Assembly (NCBI GenBank): GCA_963741495.1
Contig: CAVUID010000017.1
Coordinates: 1 to 64,000, forward strand
Reading direction: 5' to 3'
From: Sulfurimicrobium sp963741495
Lineage (GTDB): Bacteria > Pseudomonadota > Gammaproteobacteria > Burkholderiales > Sulfuricellaceae
Length of the DNA: 64,000 nt
A program made the translations under genes and the position numbers. Shown one piece after another: positions 1 through 13,078 of the stretch (position 1 is the stretch's first letter; each line of letters starts with the position of its first letter). The notes under the pieces were generated by a model. The model was not told the DNA's origin, made no database searches, and saw only the letters and a list, made by a program, of their open reading frames with translations.

Positions 1-693
1 ACAGGCGCCATTTCCCAGGTTGAGCTCCTGCGGCTGGAACGTGATGTCTCGCGCTTTCAGGGTGAGCGGGACATGGCTGCGACGCAAATCATCCGTAGCC
101 AGGCCGCCATTTCAGAAGCAAACCGCAGAATTCAGGAAGTCGAACTGACGTTCCGTAAAGAACATGGCACAGAGCTTTCCGAAACCATGTCCAAGCTAAA
201 TGCACTCTCCGAAGGCAACGTAGGTCTAGCGGACAGGGTCAAGCATTCCGACTTGCGCTCCCCGGTTTACGGCACTGTCAAACGCCTGCTGGTCAATACC
301 GTGGGTGGCGTGGTTCAGCCGGGAAAGGACGTGCTGGAAATCGTCCCGCTGGAGGACAACCTGCTCCTCGAAGCCAAGGTCATGCCCAAGGACATCGCCT
401 TTCTTCACCCCGGGCAAAGAGCGCTGGTCAAATTTACCGCCTATGACTTTTCAGTCTATGGCGGGCTGGAAGGTGCGGTGGAGCAAATCGGCGCAGACTC
501 GCTGACAGACGAACGCGGAAATACTTTCTACATTGTGCGCGTACGCACGCACAAGTCGAAACTGGCCGATCATCTGCCCATCATCCCCGGCATGGTGGCC
601 GAGGTTGACATCATCACCGGGCAAAAAAGCATTCTTTCCTACCTGCTGAAGCCCGTGCTCAGGGCCAAACAGGCTGCATTGACCGAACGCTGA
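1..693 (+). CDS. HlyD-family type I secretion membrane fusion protein (LapC-like), 3' part
   Basis: The reading frame is open from base 1, so the start lies left of the window; about 230 residues remain. This is the C-terminal part of a periplasmic adaptor that joins an inner-membrane ABC exporter to a TolC-type pore. What is seen is the end of an alpha-helical hairpin rich in Q, E and R, then a lipoyl/beta-barrel part with the family-typical stretch SPVYGTVKRLLVNTVGG followed by VQPG, and a C-terminal motif PGMVAEVDIITGQKS, which is characteristic of HlyD proteins. It ends 13 bases before the LuxR gene and about 730 bases before the RTX adhesin, so it most likely exports that adhesin. The ATPase and outer-membrane partner would lie outside the window. 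Confidence 0.9.
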   Translation, partial: TGAISQVELLRLERDVSRFQGERDMAATQIIRSQAAISEANRRIQEVELTFRKEHGTELSETMSKLNALSEGNVGLADRVKHSDLRSPVYGTVKRLLVNTVGGVVQPGKDVLEIVPLEDNLLLEAKVMPKDIAFLHPGQRALVKFTAYDFSVYGGLEGAVEQIGADSLTDERGNTFYIVRVRTHKSKLADHLPIIPGMVAEVDIITGQKSILSYLLKPVLRAKQAALTER

Positions 694-706
694 GAAAAGA
701 CAGACT

Positions 707-1327
707 ATGGACTTTCACCATCTTTTCATCTCAGGCAGTGGCGAATTATTACCGCGCTGGCTGGTGGCCTTTCCAGATGCAAAGGGGTTGAAATCGGGCG
801 ACACTCCGCTAAAGCAAAAATGCGACATCGCCTGGTTGCGCATTAATGCAGATGTACCCGTTACGCAGCAGATGGAAATCCTGCGCCAGCATCTGGGTAA
901 CGTAACCTGCATCGTACTCAGCGACCAGCCAGATGACGAACAGGCCCTCGCAGCATTCGGTGCCGCAGCGCGCGGTTACTGCAACACCCACGCAAGCCCG
1001 GCCGCCCTGCAGCAAGTAGCCAGCGTAGTACAGCAAGGCGGCCTGTGGATTGGCGAATCACTGATGCAGCGCGTCATCGCATCAACAGCACGAGCCACGC
1101 CGCAACAAGCCGAAACCGCAAATCAGGCTTGGGAAAAAGATCTGACCGAGCGTGAGCGCGAAATCGCCCGCCATCTCGCCCGCGGCGCAAGCAACAAGGA
1201 AATCGCCCGTCAACTCGGCATCACTGAACGCACCGTAAAAGCGCACGTCAGTTCGATTCTGGAAAAGCTCAAGGTTAGAGACCGCTTGCAAATCGCATTG
1301 CGCGTCAACGGCCAAACCCCTGCCTGA
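707..1327 (+). CDS. LuxR-family regulator with an atypical receiver-like N-terminus
   Basis: The protein has 206 aa. The C-terminal 60 residues are a clear LuxR/NarL helix-turn-helix: LTEREREIARHLARGASNKE, then IARQLGITERTVKAHVSSIL. The N-terminal 120 residues look like a receiver fold, with regular hydrophobic strands and the end GLWIGESLM, as in NarL-type regulators. The usual phospho-acceptor Asp is not in the strand-3 position (CDIAWLRIN) and the conserved Lys is replaced in RGYCNTHA. It is therefore probably not controlled by phosphorylation. It sits between the adaptor gene and the giant adhesin, all on the plus strand, so it probably regulates the adhesin or its exporter. What it responds to cannot be read from the sequence. 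Confidence 0.8.
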   Translation: MDFHHLFISGSGELLPRWLVAFPDAKGLKSGDTPLKQKCDIAWLRINADVPVTQQMEILRQHLGNVTCIVLSDQPDDEQALAAFGAAARGYCNTHASPAALQQVASVVQQGGLWIGESLMQRVIASTARATPQQAETANQAWEKDLTEREREIARHLARGASNKEIARQLGITERTVKAHVSSILEKLKVRDRLQIALRVNGQTPA

Positions 1328-1421
1328 CAACCCGCACCGGGTTGTACTTCAGACCAATATCCTTAATTGAGAAATCGCACTAAAGTGGCGACCATCATTC
1401 AATTCGCACGGAATTATCATC

Positions 1422-4400
1422 ATGGCACAGCAAGCTAACATCGTCGGCAAGGTCGCTCTCCTCGAAGGTCAAGTCTTTGCGCGCAGTTCAGACGGCTCAC
1501 AGCGCCAGCTCAAACTTGGTGACCCCGTGTACGAAGGGGAAGTAATCATCACGATGGAAGGCGGCAAGGTCGAACTCGCCTTCGATCAGGGTCTCACCTA
1601 CCTGTTGCGCGGCAAGGAAACGCTGACCCTGGATAGCAGCGTATTCGACAGCGAAATACCTGATGCGAAAAATGCAGCCCTGCTCCCGCGTGTCGGCGAA
1701 CTGGCAGAAATTTCACGGGCCATCGCCGAAGGCAGCAGCCTGGATCAGCTACTCGAAGAAACGGCTGCGGGCCTGACAGGCAGCGGAGCAGCAGATGATG
1801 GCCACAATTTTGTACAGTTGCTTCGCATCGCAGAAGCAATTCCTCCGCTTAGTTATGAATTTGGATCCGCGGAACGTGGATATATTCCACCATTGCAGGG
1901 GGGCCAGGGTCTGGATTCAGTACAAAACGCCGCCACCACGACCATACCACTAAGCGCTACTCCACCTGTCCTGGTGACCACCCCGCCCCCCACCCCGATA
2001 ATTACCCATGTCGGCGATGGCAGCGTCAACAGCGTGACTGTGCCAGAAGGCACCGTAGCGGTGTTCACCGTGAATTTGTCAGTCGCGCCATTTACCGATA
2101 CCACTTTTGCCCTCAATCTGAGTGACGGCACCGCAACACTGGGTGCAGACTTCACCAGCACCCTGGCTTTCAGCGATGGAGTGAGCTTTGACAGCATCTC
2201 CGGCCTAGTGACCGTGCCGACTGGCGTGACCTCCTTTACCGTCACCGTCCCAACCATTGATGACACCACGCATGAAAACAACGAAAACTTCACGCTGAGC
2301 GTGGGTGGCGTAATCGGCACCGGCACCATCATCGATAACGATGCGCCGCCCGCGTTCAGCGTCAACGACATCACCATCGACGAGGCCGCCGGCACGGCAA
2401 CCTTTACCGTCACCCGCTCCGGCGATACCACCCTGGCATCCACAGTGGATTACGCGACCGCAAGCGATACCGCGACCAGCGGCTTGGATTTCACCCCGGC
2501 AACCGGGACGCTGAGCTTTGCGGCAGGGGTTGGTGCCATGACCATGACAATTCCGGTCACCATCAACAATGATGGCACTTTCGAGGGCAGCGAGCAGTTC
2601 TTCGTGAATCTCTCCAATGCCACCAATGCGACCATCGCCGATGCACAGGGCGTCGCCACTATCGTCGATGATGGCCGGACCCTGCCAGGCGGCGGGACGG
2701 CTAACGATGATCGTCCGGTCTTTACTATCGGCAGCGATGTGATCATCGATGAGGCCGCCGGCACGGCGACCTTTACCGTGACCAAGTCCGGCAGCACCGA
2801 TCTGTCTTCTTCGGTGGATTTCGCGACCGCCAATGGCACCGCGACCGCCGGCAGCGACTATGCCGCTACCAGCGGGACGCTGACCTTCGCCGCCGGCGAG
2901 ACCAGCAAGATGGTTACCGTCACCATCAACAATGATGCGATCTACGAGATCAGCGAGGATTTCTCTATCGCGATCAGTAATCCGGTCAACGCCGTGCTCG
3001 GCGCCACCACTTCGGTAACCGGGACCATCGTCGATGATGGCCGGACCCTGCCCGGCGGCGGCACCGCCAACGATGATCGGCCGGGCTTCTCGATCAATGA
3101 TCTGGTCATCGATGAGGCCGCCGGGACGGCTGTCTTTACCGTGACCCGCGCCGGCGATCTGTCCCAGACCGCGTCGGTCAGTTACGCGTCTACCGATGGT
3201 TCCGCCAGCGGCGCCGATTACAGCGTCGCCCCGGGCTCCCTGTCCTTCGCGGCCGGTGTCGCAACCCAGACCATTACCGTCAATATCACCAATGATGCGG
3301 TGTTCGAGGGCGCAGAGACTTTCAATATCCAGCTCGCCAGCCCCGTCGGCGCTGTGATCGTCGATGGCCTGGCCATCGGCACCATCGTCGATGATGGCCG
3401 GACCCTGCCAGGCGGCGGGACGGCTAACGATGATCGTCCGGTCTTCAATATGGGAACAGATTTTGTGGTGAATGAGGCCGCGGGTACCGTGACCTTTACC
3501 GTGACCAAGTCCGGCAGTACCGATCTGCCTTCAACCGTGGCCTTTACCACCGTCGATGGCACCGCCGTCGCCGGCAACGACTACGATGCCACCAGCGGGA
3601 CGCTGACCTTCGCCGCCGGCGAGACCAGCAAGTCCATTACCGTCAATGTCACCAATGATGCGGTGTTCGAGGGCGCGCAGGATTTCTCGGTGGTGATCAG
3701 CGCACCAACCAATGCGATTCTCGGCGATGCCACTCAGGTGGCCACTATCGTCGATGATGGCCGGACCCTGCCAGGCGGCGGGACGGCTAACGATGATCGT
3801 CCGGTCTTTACTATCGGCAGCGATGTGATCATCGATGAGGCCGCCGGCACGGCGACCTTTACCGTGACCAAGTCCGGCAGCACCGATCTGTCTTCTTCGG
3901 TGGATTTCGCGACCGCCAATGGCACCGCGACCGCCGGCAGCGACTATGCCGCTACCAGCGGGACGCTGACCTTCGCCGCCGGCGAGACCAGCAAGATGGT
4001 TACCGTCACCATCAACAATGATGCGATCTACGAGATCAGCGAGGATTTCTCTATCGCGATCAGTAATCCGGTCAACGCCGTGCTCGGCGCCACCACTTCG
4101 GTAACCGGGACCATCGTCGATGATGGCCGGACCCTGCCCGGCGGCGGCACCGCCAACGATGATCGGCCGGGCTTCTCGATCAATGATCTGGTCATCGATG
4201 AGGCCGCCGGGACGGCTGTCTTTACCGTGACCCGCGCCGGCGATCTGTCCCAGACCGCGTCGGTCAGTTACGCGTCTACCGATGGTTCCGCCAGCGGCGC
4301 CGATTACAGCGTCGCCCCGGGCTCCCTGTCCTTCGCGGCCGGTGTCGCAACCCAGACCATTACCGTCAATATCACCAATGATGCAGTGTTCGAGGGCGCA

Positions 4401-7400
4401 GAGACTTTCAATATCCAGCTCGCCAGCCCCGTCGGCGCTGTGATCGTCGATGGCCTGGCCATCGGCACCATCGTCGATGATGGCCGGACCCTGCCAGGCG
4501 GCGGGACGGCTAACGATGATCGTCCGGTCTTCAATATGGGAACAGATTTTGTGGTGAATGAGGCCGCGGGTACCGTGACCTTTACCGTGACCAAGTCCGG
4601 CAGTACCGATCTGCCTTCAACCGTGGTCTTTACCACCGTCGATGGCACCGCCGTCGCCGGCAACGACTACGATGCCACCAGCGGGACGCTGACCTTCGCC
4701 GCCGGCGAGACCAGCAAGTCCATTACCGTCAATGTCACCAATGATGCGGTGTTCGAGGGCGCGCAGGATTTCTCGGTGGTGATCAGCGCACCAACCAATG
4801 CGATTCTCGGCGATGCCACTCAGGTGGCCACTATCGTCGATGATGGCCGGACCCTGCCAGGCGGCGGGACGGCTAACGATGATCGTCCGGTCTTTACTAT
4901 CGGCAGCGATGTGATCATCGATGAGGCCGCCGGCACGGCGACCTTTACCGTGACCAAGTCCGGCAGCACCGATCTGTCTTCTTCGGTGGATTTCGCGACC
5001 GCCAATGGCACCGCGACCGCCGGCAGCGACTATGCCGCTACCAGCGGGACGCTGACCTTCGCCGCCGGCGAGACCAGCAAGATGGTTACCGTCACCATCA
5101 ACAATGATGCGATCTACGAGATCAGCGAGGATTTCTCTATCGCGATCAGTAATCCGGTCAACGCCGTGCTCGGCGCCACCACTTCGGTAACCGGGACCAT
5201 CGTCGATGATGGCCGGACCCTGCCCGGCGGCGGCACCGCCAACGATGATCGGCCGGGCTTCTCGATCAATGATCTGGTCATCGATGAGGCCGCCGGGACG
5301 GCTGTCTTTACCGTGACCCGCGCCGGCGATCTGTCCCAGACCGCGTCGGTCAGTTACGCGTCTACCGATGGTTCCGCCAGCGGCGCCGATTACAGCGTCG
5401 CCCCGGGCTCCCTGTCCTTCGCGGCCGGTGTCGCAACCCAGACCATTACCGTCAATATCACCAATGATGCAGTGTTCGAGGGCGCAGAGACTTTCAATAT
5501 CCAGCTCGCCAGCCCCGTCGGCGCTGTGATCGTCGATGGCCTGGCCATCGGCACCATCGTCGATGATGGCCGGACCCTGCCAGGCGGCGGGACGGCTAAC
5601 GATGATCGTCCGGTCTTCAATATGGGAACAGATTTTGTGGTGAATGAGGCCGCGGGTACCGTGACCTTTACCGTGACCAAGTCCGGCAGTACCGATCTGC
5701 CTTCAACCGTGGCCTTTACCACCGTCGATGGCACCGCCGTCGCCGGCAACGACTACGATGCCACCAGCGGGACGCTGACCTTCGCCGCCGGCGAGACCAG
5801 CAAGTCCATTACCGTCAATGTCACCAATGATGCGGTGTTCGAGGGCGCGCAGGATTTCTCGGTGGTGATCAGCGCACCAACCAATGCGATTCTCGGCGAT
5901 GCCACTCAGGTGGCCACTATCGTCGATGATGGCCGGACCCTGCCAGGCGGCGGGACGGCTAACGATGATCGTCCGGTCTTTACTATCGGCAGCGATGTGA
6001 TCATCGATGAGGCCGCCGGCACGGCGACCTTTACCGTGACCAAGTCCGGCAGCACCGATCTGTCTTCTTCGGTGGATTTCGCGACCGCCAATGGCACCGC
6101 GACCGCCGGCAGCGACTATGCCGCTACCAGCGGGACGCTGACCTTCGCCGCCGGCGAGACCAGCAAGATGGTTACCGTCACCATCAACAATGATGCGATC
6201 TACGAGATCAGCGAGGATTTCTCTATCGCGATCAGTAATCCGGTCAACGCCGTGCTCGGCGCCACCACTTCGGTAACCGGGACCATCGTCGATGATGGCC
6301 GGACCCTGCCCGGCGGCGGCACCGCCAACGATGATCGGCCGGGCTTCTCGATCAATGATCTGGTCATCGATGAGGCCGCCGGGACGGCTGTCTTTACCGT
6401 GACCCGCGCCGGCGATCTGTCCCAGACCGCGTCGGTCAGTTACGCGTCTACCGATGGTTCCGCCAGCGGCGCCGATTACAGCGTCGCCCCGGGCTCCCTG
6501 TCCTTCGCGGCCGGTGTCGCAACCCAGACCATTACCGTCAATATCACCAATGATGCGGTGTTCGAGGGCGCAGAGACTTTCAATATCCAGCTCGCCAGCC
6601 CCGTCGGCGCTGTGATCGTCGATGGCCTGGCCATCGGCACCATCGTCGATGATGGCCGGACCCTGCCAGGCGGCGGGACGGCTAACGATGATCGTCCGGT
6701 CTTCAATATGGGAACAGATTTTGTGGTGAATGAGGCCGCGGGTACCGTGACCTTTACCGTGACCAAGTCCGGCAGTACCGATCTGCCTTCAACCGTGGCC
6801 TTTACCACCGTCGATGGCACCGCCGTCGCCGGCAACGACTACGATGCCACCAGCGGGACGCTGACCTTCGCCGCCGGCGAGACCAGCAAGTCCATTACCG
6901 TCAATGTCACCAATGATGCGGTGTTCGAGGGCGCGCAGGATTTCTCGGTGGTGATCAGCGCACCAACCAATGCGATTCTCGGCGATGCCACTCAGGTGGC
7001 CACTATCGTCGATGATGGCCGGACCCTGCCAGGCGGCGGGACGGCTAACGATGATCGTCCGGTCTTTACTATCGGCAGCGATGTGATCATCGATGAGGCC
7101 GCCGGCACGGCGACCTTTACCGTGACCAAGTCCGGCAGCACCGATCTGTCTTCTTCGGTGGATTTCGCGACCGCCAATGGCACCGCGACCGCCGGCAGCG
7201 ACTATGCCGCTACCAGCGGGACGCTGACCTTCGCCGCCGGCGAGACCAGCAAGATGGTTACCGTCACCATCAACAATGATGCGATCTACGAGATCAGCGA
7301 GGATTTCTCTATCGCGATCAGTAATCCGGTCAACGCCGTGCTCGGCGCCACCACTTCGGTAACCGGGACCATCGTCGATGATGGCCGGACCCTGCCCGGC

Positions 7401-10400
7401 GGCGGCACCGCCAACGATGATCGGCCGGGCTTCTCGATCAATGATCTGGTCATCGATGAGGCCGCCGGGACGGCTGTCTTTACCGTGACCCGCGCCGGCG
7501 ATCTGTCCCAGACCGCGTCGGTCAGTTACGCGTCTACCGATGGTTCCGCCAGCGGCGCCGATTACAGCGTCGCCCCGGGCTCCCTGTCCTTCGCGGCCGG
7601 TGTCGCAACCCAGACCATTACCGTCAATATCACCAATGATGCGGTGTTCGAGGGCGCAGAGACTTTCAATATCCAGCTCGCCAGCCCCGTCGGCGCTGTG
7701 ATCGTCGATGGCCTGGCCATCGGCACCATCGTCGATGATGGCCGGACCCTGCCAGGCGGCGGGACGGCTAACGATGATCGTCCGGTCTTCAATATGGGAA
7801 CAGATTTTGTGGTGAATGAGGCCGCGGGTACCGTGACCTTTACCGTGACCAAGTCCGGCAGTACCGATCTGCCTTCAACCGTGGCCTTTACCACCGTCGA
7901 TGGCACCGCCGTCGCCGGCAACGACTACGATGCCACCAGCGGGACGCTGACCTTCGCCGCCGGCGAGACCAGCAAGTCCATTACCGTCAATGTCACCAAT
8001 GATGCGGTGTTCGAGGGCGCGCAGGATTTCTCGGTGGTGATCAGCGCACCAACCAATGCGATTCTCGGCGATGCCACTCAGGTGGCCACTATCGTCGATG
8101 ATGGCCGGACCCTGCCAGGCGGCGGGACGGCTAACGATGATCGTCCGGTCTTTACTATCGGCAGCGATGTGATCATCGATGAGGCCGCCGGCACGGCGAC
8201 CTTTACCGTGACCAAGTCCGGCAGCACCGATCTGTCTTCTTCGGTGGATTTCGCGACCGCCAATGGCACCGCGACCGCCGGCAGCGACTATGCCGCTACC
8301 AGCGGGACGCTGACCTTCGCCGCCGGCGAGACCAGCAAGATGGTTACCGTCACCATCAACAATGATGCGATCTACGAGATCAGCGAGGATTTCTCTATCG
8401 CGATCAGTAATCCGGTCAACGCCGTGCTCGGCGCCACCACTTCGGTAACCGGGACCATCGTCGATAACGATACCGCGCCGACGGTCAGCAGCATCACCAG
8501 CCCAACAGTGGCTGAGGGCGGTGATCTGGTCTACACGGTCAATCTCACCAATGGATCGAGCACCGTCACAACCTTCCCCTACACCCTGGGTAGTGGTACA
8601 GCGGCAACAACCGACTATGGCACGCCGTCCTTCAGCAACGGTGTCACGCTGTCTGGCAGCACCCTCTCGATTCCTGCAGGGGTGACCAGCTTTACAGTCA
8701 CGCTGCCGACTATCAATGATGTGCTTGATGAAGCAACCGAGACTGTGCCGTTGACGATAGGCACCGTCACCGGAATCGGCAACATCACCGATAACGATCC
8801 AGCTCCGAGTCTGGCGATCAACGACGTGACAGTGAACGAAGCCGCAGGGACAGCTACCTTCACCGTGACGCTCTCTGCTGCCAGCGGCCAGACGGTCACG
8901 GTGGGTTACAACACCAGCAACGGCACAGCGACAAGCGCGCTGGATTACACCGCAATAGTGAGTGGCACACTGAGCTTCGCGGCAGGCGTCACCAGCCAGA
9001 CCATCACGGTTCCGATCATTAACGACACCCTGTTTGAGGGCAACGAGACCTTCAACGTCAATCTGCTAAATCCGACCAATGCCACGATTGCTGACAATCT
9101 GGGCGTGGGCACCATCGTCGATAACGATACCGCGCCGACGGTCAGCAGCATCACCAGCCCAACGGTGGCTGAGGGCGGTGATCTGGTCTATACGGTCAAT
9201 CTCACCAATGGATCGAGCACCGTCACAACCTTCCCCTACACCCTGGGTAGTGGTACAGCGGCAACAACCGACTATGGCACGCCGTCCTTCAGCAACGGTG
9301 TCACGCTGTCTGGCAGCACCCTCTCGATTCCTGCAGGGGTGACCAGCTTTACAGTCACGCTGCCGACTATCAATGATGTGCTTGATGAAGCAACCGAGAC
9401 TGTGCCGTTGACGATAGGCACCGTCACCGGAATCGGCAACATCACCGATAACGATCCAGCTCCGAGTCTGGCGATCAACGACGTGACAGTGAACGAAGCC
9501 GCAGGGACAGCTACCTTCACCGTGACGCTCTCTGCTGCCAGCGGCCAGACGGTCACGGTGGGTTACAACACCAGCAACGGCACAGCGACGAGCGCGCTGG
9601 ATTACACCGCAATAGTGAGTGGCACACTGAGCTTCGCGGCAGGCGTCACCAGCCAGACCATCACGGTTCCGATCATTAACGACACCCTGTTTGAGGGCAA
9701 CGAGACCTTCAACGTCAATCTGCTAAATCCGACCAATGCCACGATTGCTGACAATCTGGGCGTGGGCACCATCGTCGATAACGATACCGCGCCGACGGTC
9801 AGCAGCATCACCAGCCCAACGGTGGCTGAGGGCGGCGATCTGGTCTACACGGTCAATCTCACCAATGGATCGAGCACCGTCACAACCTTCCCCTACACCC
9901 TGGGTAGTGGTACAGCGGCAACAACCGACTATGGCACGCCGTCCTTCAGCAACGGTGTCACGCTGTCTGGCAGCACCCTCTCGATTCCTGCAGGGGTGAC
10001 CAGCTTTACAGTCACGCTGCCGACTATCAATGATGTGCTTGATGAAGCAACCGAGACTGTGCCGTTGACGATAGGCACCGTCACCGGAATCGGCAACATC
10101 ACCGATAACGATCCAGCTCCGAGTCTGGCGATCAACGACGTGACAGTGAACGAAGCCGCAGGGACAGCTACCTTCACCGTGACGCTCTCTGCTGCCAGCG
10201 GCCAGACGGTCACGGTGGGTTACAACACCAGCAACGGCACAGCGACAAGCGCGCTGGATTACACCGCAATAGTGAGTGGCACACTGAGCTTCGCGGCAGG
10301 CGTCACCAGCCAGACCATCACGGTTCCGATCATTAACGACACCCTGTTTGAGGGCAACGAGACCTTCAACGTCAATCTGCTAAATCCGACCAATGCCACG

Positions 10401-13054
10401 ATTGCTGACAATCTGGGCGTGGGCACCATCGTCGATAACGATACCGCGCCGACGGTCAGCAGCATCACCAGCCCAACGGTGGCTGAGGGCGGCGATCTGG
10501 TCTATACGGTCAATCTCACCAATGGATCGAGCACCGTCACAACCTTCCCCTACACCCTGGGTAGTGGTACAGCGGCAACAACCGACTATGGCACGCCGTC
10601 CTTCAGCAACGGTGTCACGCTGTCTGGCAGCACCCTCTCGATTCCTGCAGGGGTGACCAGCTTTACAGTCACGCTGCCGACTATCAATGATGTGCTTGAT
10701 GAAGCAACCGAGACTGTGCCGTTGACGATAGGCACCGTCACCGGAATCGGCAACATCACCGATAACGATCCAGCTCCGAGTCTGGCGATCAACGACGTGA
10801 CAGTGAACGAAGCCGCAGGGACAGCTACCTTCACCGTGACGCTCTCTGCTGCCAGCGGCCAGACGGTCACGGTGGGTTACAACACCAGCAACGGCACAGC
10901 GACGAGCGCGCTGGATTACACCGCATAGTGAGTGGCACACTGAGCTTCGCGGCAGGCGTCACCAGCCAGACTATCACCGTTCCGATCCTGAACGATTCGC
11001 TGTCCGAAGCCAATGAGACTTTCAACGTCAATCTGGTAAATCCGGTGAACGCCACGATCAGCGACAATCTGGGCGTGGGCACCATCCTTGATGACGATCA
11101 CCCCCCGGTCAACACCGTTCCGGCAGCCCAGAGCACCAGCGAAGATGTTTCAAAAGTCTTCAGCAGTGCCAATGGCAATGCCATCACGGTGGCTGACGTG
11201 GATGGCGGCACGCTGACCACCACCCTGACAGTGACCTCCGGCACCTTGGTCGCCATGGCTTTTGCCGGTGCGACCATTGCGGGAAATGGCACGGGTACGG
11301 TGACCATTTCCGGCACTTCATCCGCCATCAACGGCGCCCTGAATGGCTTGACCTTCAAGCCGACCGGCGATTACAGCGGCTCGGCGCAGTTGCAGGTGGC
11401 AACATCAGATGGTACGGCAACGGATACGGATACTGTTGCGATCACCGTCACGCCAGTGGCGGATGTCCCGACTGTCTATGCGCACGTCACCAGCAACGGG
11501 ATAACTGCCGCAACAACCACCCTGTTCAGCGACAACTTCAGCGACGGCAATTACACCACACCGAGTTGGACCAAGATCGCGTTGTACGGCAACACATTCG
11601 CCGAGGTTCCAGGGGGTAACGGCAAGACGAAAACCGAAGCGCAGTTGTTTGACTCCGTGGCCTGGGCTGGCCAGACGACCACCGATGAGTTCAACAACAA
11701 CTTCTGGACGGTGAACAACGGATCCGTCGCCTATAACATTAGCGGCACCAGCGGCTCGGACGATGCTCAGGGCCTGCTTGCCTACACCAACCTGACCGCC
11801 ACCCAGAAAGCGATGACCAGCTATGTCATCTCGGCGGACATGTATGCGGATGCTGGTTCATCGCAGGCCAATGGCATCGGTTTTGTGTTCGGCTATGTCG
11901 ATACGAACAACTACTACATGGTCCGCTGGGAAAACCCCAGCGCCGAATACGCGCCGGGCGGCAGTCTGTTCAATAGCTATCCTGGCCAGTATCAACAGCT
12001 TTCCATTGTTCAGATCAAGAATGGCGTTCCCATCGATCTTGCAACGGGCAACTTCGCCGGAGATGACTGGTTTAACGTCAAGGTGACGGTCAGCAATACC
12101 GGCATATCGGCCACTGCGGTCGATGCGACATCGGCCGTGACCACCACGATCAACTACAACTACGGCAGCGTCACCAATGGGGCGACAACTGCGCCGGCAC
12201 TCAACACAATCGGCTTCTATTCGTTCGACAACGATGCTCTGGTCCGATTCGACAATCTCGATATCAAGCAGGGGGTGTACAACTACACGCTGAACACCGA
12301 GGCCTACCTCAACGATGTCGATGGCAGCGAGTCGCTTTCGGCAATCAGCCTTGCGGGGATTCCGTCCGGGGTAACGCTGTTCGATACCACGAGCGGCACA
12401 TCGATTACCGTGACCGGGGGCGCAGCAACCGTGATCGCGGGCCACCCGATTACCATGACCTCGACAAGCGCGCTGACAGATGGCCAGATCAACAGCATTG
12501 TCGCCAGTGTGACGGCCACCGAAACGGTTGGAGGCAGTACTGCCACTGACACGGACAACGTCAAGCTCGATATTCTCGGCACGACCGCAGCAGATACTCT
12601 CAGTGGCGATGCAGATGCCGAGTGGATCAGTGGCGGTGCAGGGAACGACACCCTGAACGGCGGTGGCGGCAACGATGTGCTGATTGGCGGCACGGGCAAC
12701 GACACGCTGGATGGCGGCACAGGCGCCGATGTCCTGGTCTGGAAGTTTGCCGACCGTGGCGGTTCAGACACCGTGCTCAACTTCGGCACCACAGCCGGCA
12801 CCGATGCCCTCGACCTGCGCGATCTGCTGCAAGGCGAGTCGCATGGCGGCACCGATGCGGGCAATCTTGCCAATTACCTGCACTTCAATGTCAGCGGCGG
12901 TTCAACGACCGTGGAGATCAAGTCGGCGGGGTCGGGCAGCATCGACCAGACCATTCTTCTGCAGGATGTGGATCTGACTTTTGGAGGAACGCTGACCACG
13001 GATCAGGCCATCATTCAGGACCTGCTCAGCAAGGGCAAGCTGATTTCCGATTAA
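1422..13054 (+). CDS. Giant LapA/BapA-like RTX adhesin with Calx-beta repeats, one frameshift
   Basis: This is a cell-surface adhesin exported by type I secretion. The first frame stops at 10928, inside the last 657-bp repeat. There the sequence reads ACCGCATAG where the sister copies read ACCGCAATAG. Restoring one A after 10925 joins it to the frame ending at 13054 and gives about 3877 aa. The N-terminal 130 residues are a LapA-type retention module, with TAAG at residues 114-117. Then come about two dozen Calx-beta domains with linkers such as VDDGRTLPGGGTANDDRP, a lectin/LamG-like stretch (about 11.5-12.3 kb), RTX nonapeptides (GGAGNDTLNGGGGNDVLIGG) and a C-terminal secretion signal. The neighbours LapD-like and LapG-like fit c-di-GMP-controlled release from the surface. 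If the frameshift is real, the secretion signal is lost and the protein would not be exported. Confidence 0.92.
2662..8464 (+). repeat. Tandem array of a 1086-bp unit (5 full copies plus a third)
   Basis: Units begin near 2662, 3748, 4834, 5920, 7006 and 8092, exactly 1086 bases apart. Each full unit codes for 362 aa, that is three different Calx-beta domains joined by VDDGRTLPGGGTANDDRP-type linkers. The sixth copy contains only the first domain. Copies are almost identical at DNA level. I saw only rare differences, such as GCGGTG versus GCAGTG near 3297, 4383 and 5469, and a GCC to GTC change near 4627. Such identity means recent duplication or gene conversion. True copy number is uncertain in any short-read assembly. 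Confidence 0.95.
8462..11089 (+). repeat. Tandem array of a 657-bp unit (4 copies, last one diverging)
   Basis: Units begin near 8462, 9119, 9776 and 10433, exactly 657 bases apart. Each codes for 219 aa, two Calx-beta-like domains with DNDTAPTVSSITSPTVAEGG at the unit start. The copies are nearly identical up to about 10970; after that the fourth copy diverges and leads into the C-terminal part. The frameshift of the adhesin lies in this last copy, where one A is missing compared with the three sisters. Confidence 0.93.
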
Positions 13055-13078
13055 CGCCAGCCGAAGATGGAACCTTTT

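Noticed and set aside
2662..10928. Regular repeats that might suggest a CRISPR array
   Set aside because: Units are 657 or 1086 bases, in frame, and code for Calx-beta domains.
10918..10932. Programmed ribosomal frameshift in the adhesin
   Set aside because: No slippery heptamer or pseudoknot is evident, and sister repeats show the base is simply missing.
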